Shown one piece after another: positions 45,596 to 54,991 of a stretch of DNA of 64,000 bases. Below the pieces are notes generated by a model. The model had not been told where the DNA came from. It ran no database searches and was given only the letters and a program-made list of their open reading frames with translations. How positions within the stretch are numbered: position 1 is the stretch's first letter; each line of letters starts with the position of its first letter. The stretch covers positions 38,501 through 102,500 of the forward strand of contig JAQFWX010000123.1 in NCBI GenBank assembly GCA_027605045.1, written 5' to 3'. This stretch comes from Phallus indusiatus. Lineage: Eukaryota; Basidiomycota; Agaricomycetes; Phallales; Phallaceae. The position numbers were made by a program, and so were the translations under genes.

Positions 45596-46990
45596 ATGAA
45601 ATTCACCCAAGTCGTTCTCTTTGCTCTCTTCAACATCTTCCTCGTCAACGGGGCCGCTGCACCAGCTCCAGCACCTCAACTTCCCGAACCTACTTGTCTC
45701 GGACAGCCCTGCACAGACGTTACAGGATGCTGCGAGGGCGCCACTTGCAGTTTTTTCGTATGTATAATATCACATAAATTACTAGTCGAGCCCCCTAAAT
45801 TTCCTTTCCAGATCGGCACTTGCATTCTCGGGTAAATGATAGCTTACAGTAGGATCTGGCACATTAACGATTAATGCAAAACTCGTAGGTGATTTCAGAG
45901 TAGCTTTGTTAAAAACCCCTTTACATAATTACTATCTTAGGCTCAACAATTTAGACAGATTTTTTTACTAGTAGCTTTTCTTGGAATAAATAGATGTCCA
46001 ATGTTTTTCATGGATAAAATTTCTCACTACTCGACGAGTGACTAGTGACTAGTGACTTGATGATATCAATCAACAACTACTTTGTCGGAAACGTCATGCA
46101 ATAATATTCTGGACTTCAGGTTTCTCAGAACATAGTTGCGTGTTTTTGGCACAGCATTATCGCAGATCTCAACAACTCTAAATAGCTTTATAAACTTGAG
46201 GATTCACATGGTGTATTCTCATGCTCGATTTTATTAATCAAAATATCATATTCAAGAATAGCCTTGACAATCCTTTTTTTTTCATATTCCGTTCCGGTCC
46301 AACTTGGAAGTCGCTCAAGTAATGATAATTTTTTGTCTCCCCTAGTACATACAAGTCGTCCTTTCTATTGTGAGCTTAGCACTCTACCGCCCTGTTAGCG
46401 TTTTTCCCCCAGTTCCTTAAGCATTGACCGGAATTGTATTGGGGTTACATTACTTGCACAGGCAAATTCAACTGTATTGTCTACCTTTCTGTTATTATAT
46501 GTATGATCGATTTGAATCCACCTTAAGCCAATATAAAAACAAAGTCTATACCCACATAAAACCAACCCAACTCAGAATCATTTTTTATATAAAATCACTA
46601 AAAAAAGATTATGCGTTGACTCACGCGCGGATTCACAATGACAAATGCCACCCGGATAGTGTTAGAATTCTAGAATTCAACAATTCACGGAGATGAAAAT
46701 TAAACTTGACACTATAGCCTCAAGAATCGGAACAAATCATTTTCCGTCCACATCGCGTGCACTAGTACGGGTCATATTAACAGCCGGTCTATTGGCTCAA
46801 GTCAATTTAATTCATACGAGCCAGTCCCATATCACATTCATTTGAGGATACAAATCTTTTTCCAAATCCTAGCGCACTATATCGTGGAGGTTCAAGTCGC
46901 ATAATGAAATTTTAGTATTACAAGTATGTTGGAGGTTAAGCGAACGCTGAGGAGCGGGACTATTAATAATATAAGGCTACTCAGGTTAGT
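45411..46990. repeat. Segmental duplication, copy 2
   Basis: The second tandem unit, containing peptide gene B. It is bounded by 'ataaggctactcagg' at both ends (about 45395-45410 and 46970-46987), consistent with unequal exchange or slippage at that word. Indels of tens of bases distinguish it from copy 1, so the duplication is not very recent. Confidence 0.8.
45596..45835 (+). CDS. Small secreted six-cysteine (knottin-pattern) peptide B
   Basis: Exons 45596-45757 and 45812-45835 with a 54-nt intron; 61 residues. The signal peptide MKFTQVVLFALFNIFLVNG and Ala/Pro spacer are like copy A. The cysteine framework is identical (C-x4-C-x5-CC-x4-C-x6-C). Changes from copy A are few and mostly conservative in the core: Phe to Val in loop 2, Pro to Glu and Ala to Thr in loop 3, and Leu-Gly instead of Gly-Ala at the end. 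Keeping every Cys, the frame and both splice sites while the introns and flanks drift suggests the peptide is under selection. Confidence 0.75.
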   Translation: MKFTQVVLFALFNIFLVNGAAAPAPAPQLPEPTCLGQPCTDVTGCCEGATCSFFVCIISHKLLVEPPKFPFQIGTCILG

Positions 46991-47755
46991 TATTATTGCA
47001 CTGACACGCTAATCTCCAAATCAAACAGCCACCTAGTTTGAGGATGGTTACCGTCATAGAGATCACACCGGAACTTCCCGGGGGCGACAACTCAATCGTT
47101 TATCTCCTCTCCTTCCACTACCATCCAGGTTAGCCTCTTTATTTCTCTACAAAGTCCCCGGAACAAAATGCCCGCATCCCCATCGACAACAAGATCAGCA
47201 ATCGAAACCGCTTCTAAGTTCAACACAAATCACTTTCGAAAACGAACACGTTGTTATACTATGTACGTCTAATAATCAGCTGTTAGGTAAGTATGTACGC
47301 GTACTTAATGAAAGCACCATTCAACTTTCATTATCTCATTCTGGACGTTCCTTACCGAGCTCTTTGGGGACGGGTTCAACACGGGCGAACAAACTTGAAG
47401 GCCAAAATGGGATTTACGTGGTTACACCAGATATAATGTCTTGTTTTTATTTTGTTTTGGAAAACACGGTGCGTATTTTTAGTTACTATCTCCAGGTATT
47501 AACTGTATTTCTCACGTTCCTAATTTACTGTTACCAGCTATTTCTTGATCCAGCCTTCGCAGTCCCCACTTTCCAATAAACGTCGTTCTACCCAATCCTG
47601 TCATATCTTGACAGAACTTCCGACGCTCTTGGTGAAGATTATACTTTGAAGAATGTCCTATGAATACAATTTATCCGCTGTCATTGCATAACAAATACCA
47701 TCTTCTCCCTGCTGAGGCACGAACATTATTTCCTCTTATGAACCCCGCGGCTTGC
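46991..47755. other. Gap with one possible short exon
   Basis: An ATG at 47045 opens MVTVIEITPELPGGDNSIVY and about ten more residues, ending at a possible splice donor near 47130. No continuation was identified. The rest has no recognisable features. Confidence 0.25.
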
Positions 47756-48749
47756 TTACTCGCATCTCCCAAAACATACTCTCAAGAATATTGAAAACGG
47801 CGAAATTACACTACTGGAGTAACGCAATCGAGGTATCGTTGGCAGGATGTACAGTTTCAGGTTTCCCAGCCATTGTCGAACGTGCGAATGATGCTGCGGT
47901 AGCCCGTGATTCTGAATGAGTGGATAAAAGTCAACAATATTATGAAGATATATATATATTCGCAGTGGTCCGAGCCACAAAGTAGTACGACTGTATGCTC
48001 TCAGTGAATAGCTCGAAGTTACTCTAACAATACACAGTACGCTTGACGCGACTTTCTCCATACCTCTCCACGCGCACCCCAGTTCACGAATAGTATTCAT
48101 TATTTGGCGAGTAGCTTTGACCACACGTATCCGAACGCTTTTCTCGTCCAATCAGCTACGGAGCGAAAGACTTGCCGCTGTGTAGATATTATCTCTTAGC
48201 ATATATTCTGATGATAATAAATCATTGGGAAGAAATACCTGATTCGGAGCAGGCACCTCTGCACGTTCTTCATTGTCATGATCGTTGTCCAGCATTTCAC
48301 CTGAGGGTGGAGATGGTTCCTCGGACCGACCTATGATTTGTCCAAACATGGGCAAAGACGCCTGCAATCGACAACCAAAGTATGCCCTGTCGTTGAGGTC
48401 TTCAAAATAGAAGGCTGGGTCCGTGTAGTTAAGTCGTTCTCGATCTTCCATGGCAGTAAACAGCTCATCCAACGTTTCTCTGTCAAGTTTCGATTTCACA
48501 AGGAGGAAAAATTGTTTCGGATACTGTTCGAACATCACAAACAGTTCCCATAGTCGGTCGAGCACGGACGAGTTGTAGAAATAAGTGAACAGGGGCATCT
48601 TCACAGATTTGAGGAGATCCATTAAGAGTGGGTATATGACTTTGCCCTCTGTGCTCGGAGATGAACAATTCCCCAAGTTTCGAAGACATGTTGGTAAGTT
48701 GGACACGGCTTTGGGGTCATTAGAGAGGATTGTGAATAAATGGTGGCGG

Positions 48750-48845
48750 TTCTGTGACAAGAGCAAGACAGTGAAAAGGGGAGATGTGTATTTTGATAAG
48801 CTTTCGTGGCTGTTCTGTGACAAGAGCAAGACTGTGAAAAGAGAT
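48750..48845. repeat. Internal tandem duplication in the DUF6535 gene tail
   Basis: A 28-bp block around 'tgtgacaagagcaaga' is present twice (about 48753 and 48817, 63-66 bp apart). It yields LFTVLLLSQN twice in the protein. The decayed paralog at 41785-42640 has the block once, so the duplication arose after the two copies separated. Confidence 0.75.
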
Positions 48846-51394
48846 GCGTCAATTGATAAGTCTTCGTCGAGATCTCGTGAGCACCATTGATACATGAGAG
48901 ACAGGTCGTGATAATCCGTACAAGGCAGCCTCTTCGGCGCTAATCTCGCCCAGGCACCATGCTGCAATATATCTGGCGTCATCCGTCATAGACTCGGACC
49001 AGAAAGAGTCGACGCAGAAAATCTCTTTGAAGAAAGTGAAGCGGTTGTCGGGTGTCTGAAATACAGCGGAGTCACGAGAGTACGACCTAAATTTGTCAAA
49101 CAGATGATACAAGGATTTCTGTCTTTCTTGTTTGTTAGTAATCAACGGATGGTCGGAGGTAAGTTGGCGGTAGACGGTGACAAGAAGACGATAGCGTGTT
49201 GCATAGGCTTTGGTTTTTGAGGAAAAGTCAGGTTTGCCAAGTTTGAAGAAATCAAACAGGTGTTTACATTTCCACCATCCCAACTCGCCACTACCGAAGG
49301 ATACTAACCCCGCGCTATCAACGAGTTGACGAGTGGGATCGACATTCGAATGGAAGAGATTTGAACTCGACCCTTGGGGCTTGAGTATATGCGCAGCTAT
49401 TGTACAATCCTGACGACTCCGTGACATTTCTTTTAGGAGGCAACACCACATGGCTAGCGGGAGCTTGACAGAATCATCGCCGGTGATAAAACTTTGATCG
49501 AGGGATATTTGATTGTATCTTGGGTGGAAATTGAACCAGATGAAGCGATTGAAATTCATCATCGGAAGAAAAAGATAGGTTTTACACTCTCCCTCCTCCA
49601 GCTCACTTTCGGCCACATGATCCCTGAGTAGACACCAGTGATGAAAGCCGCTACTCAAGAGATCCAGACAAAGTCCATAACGTAGATCCTGGACATTTGT
49701 CTCACTGACCTCAAGAGTACGAGAGAATATGTCTATGTTATACTGTTCAAACTGTTCAGCGATAGTTGGGTGGACAGCCACAGATCGAGCAATAATCCGA
49801 TGAACGCTCTTATCAGCCGAGGCCGTGTAAAGCCATTTGACCGCCTGAGAATCAAGAAAAGTCGCATTTTTGACAGCTTGCTTTATATTCACTTCTCTCC
49901 ACTTTGTGAAATTTGGGAAATCTGCAGAAAATATTCTGGGTCGATGTCTTTGAAGACGGCGGTGAATGTCACCAGCCAACTTCGAGATGAACATGAAAAG
50001 ACGTCGGAAGACGCCCAGGGTTGTACTGAATGAGATGCTGAATCGTACGCCGAGCTTGGAAATTTGCTTTTCCCCAAACAATCCGAAAACTTTTTTTCAA
50101 GATCATGCTAGCCCAACGAAGAATTTCTCGCAGGACGAAAAAAAGTATTCCAGTGTAAATTGTCAACGAGGTTGTGTACGGGCATTCTGAATACCAAATG
50201 GGCAACATCACGGAGACGAAGTATAATGTAAAAGTGATTCCTGTGATCGCGACAATAGTCCAGGCAATATGAGTGTCCAGTGGAAACAATAGTATCATAA
50301 TCCCTGTGAGGAAAAGTCCGACAGAAATGTGAAGAAGGATAGGGAGGAGATCGACGATTGCTGCGACCTTCCATTGTTCGAAACCGTTGAACCGTAATTG
50401 CCTGGCCCTCACTTTTTCATTTGCCGTTCCGGAAATTGAAGCCATGTAATAATATAACCATTGTTTAGCAAGAACTGCAAACAGCGCAGTAGATAGTGTA
50501 ATCGCCAGACTGGTGAACCATAGACCATTCACTAAAGATGCGTTTGTTGATGGTGCGAATGGTGAAGTAAGGGTTATCGTCGAGTTGGGCACATTGCTTA
50601 TCGGTAGCCCATTGAATTGCGCACGTAGGATTTGAACTGCTTCGAATAGTAACGATGCGGTAACCTGTGTATTATCTTGCTGGAGGCTTGTGGAAGACTG
50701 TGAGATGAATGTCGTTATAACACCAGAGAAGAGACCAGCCTAACATGAAATATAAGTCTTGAAAAGTATAATAATAAACAAACTTCTCCCTACAAAAACT
50801 AAGAGAACATCAACCGTCTCTTTCCACCCCTCTACTCTCTCACGATCAAATGCCTCGGCTTCGTCAAGGTAAGTCAACCAAATCCGAGCATTAGCCGCTG
50901 TCTCTTCTCCAAATCGATTATTTGCTTATGGGGCGAGACGTTAAAAGTGCACAGATGAGATCGAGGTACTTAAAACAACACTCACAACCACTCTCCGGGG
51001 ATAATCCTTTTTTCAACCCAAAAAGTCTCTTGCGTCCTGGCGTGTTTCGTTGAGTGTAAGGGGGATTAGAATTGTTATTGGACGTTTCTGGACCCGGATT
51101 GGATACAGCCTCTACGCATTAAACGTAGTATCAGCACCGAAGATATTTTCATTTAAACCACAAAACGAGCAGCTGACCAAGAATCTCGCGAAAAAGGCCT
51201 ACCAACTCTTCCATATTCTCATCGGTCCATCCGCGATTCATTGGTACCGCACCAGCAGCCTGACTATCAGAGTGAGAGTGTTCGCTTTTCTTCTCGTTCA
51301 AGGAGGCTGGCTTATCGTTTGTCTGTGGTGGCTTGGAACTGTCGGTTTGAATGGGGGCGTCGGTTCCTTCAAGTTGGTCATGGTCATTGTTCGA

Positions 51395-51399
51395 ATAAC
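51395..51399. repeat. Target-site duplication (ATAAC), left
   Basis: 'ataac' directly precedes the LTR's first TG. The identical 5-mer follows the LTR's final CA at 52028-52032. Confidence 0.9.
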
Positions 51400-52027
51400 T
51401 GTCACGACCCTCGTGCCACCCGATCCCAATCCGGACCTCTCCGAGGTCCGGCGCCCAAACCCCGTCCATATTTAGTATATCCGCCATGTCCGAGCGTCAG
51501 TACTTGCTCAACAGTGCGTAGTCCGTTATTCTGTCCACATCCGGTAGGTCCGAGGTCCGGACTTCGTCCAGACTAGGACATTTCCTTATGGGGACATTCT
51601 GTCCGGAGCATTAGAAAGCAAGTGCCAGATATGTTTCTGGTGCTGTGTAACTAGTCTCCTTTTAGTTATATCTCCTTTAGTTCTAGTAGTCTAGCTTTTT
51701 GTATTTAAAGCCCCCAGACTTCGTCTGGGGCTCCCCAGTCTTCGTCTGGGGCTCCCAGTCTGAATATTAAGTTCATTTCGAGTCTATCCTCAGCCAGTCT
51801 CTTTATAATCAATTCTATTCTTATCTATTTCACTTAAAGTCCGCTCCCAGTACTTGTCCGGACCTGCCGGACTACGTCCGGGCTGTCTCGGACTTCTAGT
51901 CCGAAATTAAGGGATATTCAGGGTCGTCTGAGTCGGCGCAGCACATAAGCTGAAGCCAAGTCCCTTCTGTTCCGTAGTCCGGACTCCCCGGACTTCCGCC
52001 CAGACGCCCGGAACACGGCGCGTGACA
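51400..52027. mobile_element. Solo LTR of a Ty3/Gypsy element
   Basis: 628 bp running from TGTCACGA to CGTGACA, with short inverted ends and 5-bp ATAAC duplications on both sides. Homology to the full element's LTRs at 54256 and 61876 is clear in several islands ('gctgaagccaagtcccttc/tcac', 'gcgcagca', 'ggaacacggcgc', a TATA-like 'gtatttaa' followed by a CCCCAG stem-loop). The rest is diverged, so it belongs to a sister family. No internal region remains, so it arose by LTR-LTR recombination. 'CCGGA' occurs eight times in it, far above expectation. It lies in exon 1 of the DUF6535 gene. Confidence 0.93.
51712..51751. other. Stem-loops in the solo LTR downstream of its TATA-like box
   Basis: 'ccccagac-ttc-gtctgggg' (51712-51730) is a perfect 8-bp stem with a 3-nt loop. 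A second hairpin of similar sequence ('ccccagtcttcgtctgggg') follows directly. The full-length element has a weaker version, 'cccagtttcgtagctggg', at the same place. The position just before the expected transcript start suggests a role in LTR transcription or RNA structure. Confidence 0.5.
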
Positions 52028-52522
52028 ATAACCATCATCATCATGTGTATCCGAGCCATTCTGTGAGAGCTCATCCGATTTGACACTTCCGGAGATGTCG
52101 CCTTCAGCACCGGGATCGTCGTTTTGAGGCTCGGCCCATGGAAGAGCGCCACTGCTAATGGCGTGTATTTCTGTCCCGTTCAAACTAGATGTTTCGGACA
52201 TATAGGTGAGATCGTCACTTGCGAGATACGACTTCGTGTTGAGACATTGGGGATGCTTATAGCGTTGCCACAGAATTCCCTTGCATGTAGCAAGGGCTCT
52301 GGATGCCTGCAGAAATTGCTTCCATGTAGCACTTATTTGTACATGTTTGTCTTACCACGTGCCGCTTGTATACCAGCTATATCCACGGACTGACGAGCTA
52401 GGTGCTTCTTGAATCCTCTTTCACAAAAATGCTATCCACAACGTTTACTTTTGTATGTCGTACTTTGCCCTTCCGGCGCGACAATCGACCCAGATTCTTC
52501 TATTCAACCTTCGGATTACCCT

Positions 52523-52723
52523 ATGTCTGAAGCACAGCGTTCTGCATACAATGTGGTTGCTAAAGACTACATTATAGACACTTTGGATGCTTTTATAGGA
52601 AATCATGGTTTACAGCCTGCCGAAGTCGCTGATAACTTGTGGAATGCTACGGCCAGAGTCCACTTCTCTTTAGTGACCCATTACTTCAAAGACAGAGGCT
52701 ACCGCTCGGTTTTGGCGGAAGTG
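52523..52723 (+). CDS. Hypothetical exon, unknown family
   Basis: An ATG at 52523 opens MSEAQRSAYNVVAKDYIIDT, then LDAFIGNHGLQPAEVADNLW and so on to FKDRGYRSVLAEV, ending at a good donor (gtgagt, 52724). The text is amphipathic and coding-like, and the frame is also open upstream to about 52409. The downstream exon was not found: after the donor the sequence turns into a repeat-like region (52.75-53.2 kb). It may be a gene interrupted by that insertion. Confidence 0.35.
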
Positions 52724-52749
52724 GTGAGTGTATCGGCAATCGAACGCTC

Positions 52750-53170
52750 TGAATCCGGGCCTGTCAGGGTACGCTACCGCGTCCCCTCATTTTTCCTCAT
52801 TTATTATCATCGGTATATATTCCCCTCTACCTTATTTATATTTCCCATATATTATCTCCACCCTCCGTTTGCTCCCTCTGTCTCTATTCCACTTTCTCTA
52901 CTTGCGCGCGTCGCGCTCGGACCCGGCGTGACGCCGTAGGCGTCACATCGCTTATGTTCGGTTCGGGCGTCTGGCACTTAGCTGTGTCAGGGCCGCACGC
53001 CGCGCTATCGTTTTTTCATGTATATAGTCGCAGTCCCTAGAGTGAGGGTCCCTAAGCTTGTTCTCTTAGGATCCCCTCCCTCTAGGTGAGTAGTTAGCTC
53101 TCCCCCAATATATTTCTCTTAGGATCCCCTCCCTCTAGTCTGAGCTGAGTAGCCCTAACAGGGCCTCCTA
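52750..53170. repeat. Repeat-like GC-rich block, possible transposon fragment
   Basis: Contrasts in composition with its surroundings. It contains a perfect hairpin 'gtgacgcc-gta-ggcgtcac' (52928-52946) and a direct repeat of 'ctcttaggatcccctccctc' plus 'tag' (about 53081 and 53126). No coding sequence is supported. It may be the non-coding end of a transposon, but neither target duplications nor clear termini were identified. Confidence 0.4.
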
Positions 53171-54255
53171 CTCCAATCAAACGACGATGACTTGATGGGC
53201 CAATGACACCAGAGAAGGAGAGGGAGCTGTTCATGCTTTATATTGTGGCTTTACTTATGACTGTTAACCAATGCTGCATGCAAGGGCCCTGCGACCCCGG
53301 GCACCTCTAGTATTATCAAACCGATACCGTCGTCAAATCTCACGGTCGCGTTTCAACCTGTGGGCGGGAGTTCAAAAGTCTGTGTGAACCAATCTGATTG
53401 GATGGCAGATGCTTCTACTCCGGTAATCAAATCAAAAACACTGCAATTTGAAGTTGGCGACAATTAGCGACAATTCTAGAAGAACAAAGAACTGGCAAAA
53501 GTCTGCTTCGAAAGATGAAGTTAAATGAAACTTCGGTTTGTGAAAGCAATCGTTGGAATGAGATTGAATTTACTATGCACGTTCAGTTATTTCACCGTGA
53601 ATAAAGGACTTTTGGTCTCGGCGAAGGTTGCCGGAATGTAACGTTTCGTTACAGTTTACGATTAGCCCGGTTCTTACGGACTCACAACAAACAGTATAAA
53701 GCTGTATATTTGCAAGTGCAGGTAAGAAAGGCTGCCGGCGCCTATGTACATTACATAATACTAGGTACTTGTGCAGGCGACAATCGTCTGCATACAATTG
53801 TATGTATATACGAATATGTACTATGGTTAATAGTAGTCCGCTGCTCATAGTGGAACCGTTACACGGAAGGAACAATATGAGCTTCAGGAGACTTAAAAGA
53901 CGGCATCCAAATTGCGTCGAAATCTATGGAGTTCGTTTAATTTTTTCGGTGCTATCACTGATTACCGTCATGGTAATATTCAGCATGGATTGCGTTGGGT
54001 TAGTACCGAATTGATGAGAATGTCATTACCTTGAACATCTACGCGAATGACCAACATGCGTTGTTTGTCTGACACTTTATATCTCGCGCATGTTTCGGTC
54101 TCACCTCGAGGCCTTTAGTGAGCTGAGAAGGAAGTTACTCACAATCAATGTAATCCGTTCGTAGTCCTACTAGAACCTTTATGTCGCAAAAATCCAAACC
54201 AGTTTATAAACTAAATCAAGTTTATTTATTCGATAGGTTGTTTATTTTGTATTTA
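53171..54255. other. Gap before the retroelement, no supported gene
   Basis: Short frames only, none with a domain. Its last five bases (ATTTA, 54251-54255) are the left target duplication of the full-length element. Confidence 0.45.
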
Positions 54256-54932
54256 TGTCACGCCCGGCGTGCCCCGTGACCTTTTCCGGAGCTTTACGTA
54301 AGTCACACCCCGTGATCCGTTATCTCCCCCCCAAGTACGCATCTCGTACGACGTGCGTACTACTCCGTACTTTATGCACAGCCCTCCGATCCGCTCATTT
54401 CCAAATGGGGGTTGTCCGCTCGATGTCCTGACTAACCAGGGGTTCGGTTAGTCCGGACTCTGCCCGTTCTATCCGTCTTAGAAACCACCATTCCTTTCTT
54501 ATCCTTTTCTCCTTTTAGCATAGGCACCTTATACTCATGTATTTAAGCCCCAGTTTCGTAGCTGGGATTCCTCAGTCAGAATATAATCTATTCTTCTCTC
54601 TTATCTACTCCGTCTCTGTTCTTCTCCGTACTCTGCGTGCTCGTCTCGTACTTAGTTTCGGACTTGCACGTAGTTCAAGTCCCAGTCGTCGTCAGACCTC
54701 TTGGGCAATCTAAGTTCGTCGTCGTACTTAACGTCGGACTTGTACGTACTAGCTACGTACTTCTCTCGTTCTCTGAAATCGAGGGATAACTGAAGTTGGG
54801 CGAGTGGGCGCAGCATACAAGCTGAAGCCAAGTCCCTCACACCCGTACTCTCCGTACTCTCTTTATCCGCACGCACGTGTTACGTACTAGACCGGACCTA
54901 TCCGGGATAGGCTCGGAACACGGCGCTTGACA
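54256..54932 (+). repeat. 5' LTR of the chromovirus
   Basis: 677 bp, TGTCACGC...CTTGACA. It contains a TATA-like TATTTAA at 54540-54546. The 13-mer cagtcagaatata at 54573-54585, about 30 bp downstream where the transcript should begin, is complementary to the PBS. Confidence 0.95.
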
Positions 54933-54933
54933 G

Positions 54934-54946
54934 TATATTCTGACTG
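54934..54946 (+). other. Self-complementary primer-binding site
   Basis: 'tatattctgactg', one base after the LTR, is the exact reverse complement of 'cagtcagaatata' at 54573-54585 in the LTR. It does not start with TGG, as tRNA-primed sites do. This is the arrangement of Tf1/sushi-type elements, where the 5' end of the mRNA folds back to prime reverse transcription. Confidence 0.8.
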
Positions 54947-54991
54947 ACTCGCTCACCAGCTTCGTCAGTCAACGATTTCTCTTCTTCTATC

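Larger units (their letters stand above)
48152..52201 (-). pseudogene. DUF6535 membrane protein gene, first exon split by a solo LTR
   Basis: The minus-strand gene starts at 52201 (MSETSSLNGTEIHAISSGAL). After the LTR at 51400-52027, exon 1 resumes in frame with NNDHDQLEGTDAPIQTDSSK and ENMEELVGLFREI. The DUF6535 domain follows: DEAEAFDRERVEGWKETVDV and LLVF (about 50830-50880), then VNGLWFTSLAITLSTALFAV and LAKQWLYYYMAS with RFNGFEQWKVAAIVDLLPIL and MLPIWYSECPYTTSLT. These give four hydrophobic helices, as expected. A long C-terminal region follows in two further frames (48849-50000 and 48152-48850). The frame changes at about 50000 and 48870 may be introns, but I could not place fitting splice sites at the first. 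Function of the family is unknown. The LTR introduces a stop after about 101 codons, so the full protein cannot be made unless splicing removes the insertion. I infer inactivation, with possible use of a downstream ATG. Confidence 0.75.

Noticed and set aside
54652..54876. Identical 74-codon minus-strand frames in both LTRs (also 62271-62495)
   Set aside because: The identity simply reflects LTR identity. The frame is made mostly of LTR control sequence and is not preserved in the related solo LTR.
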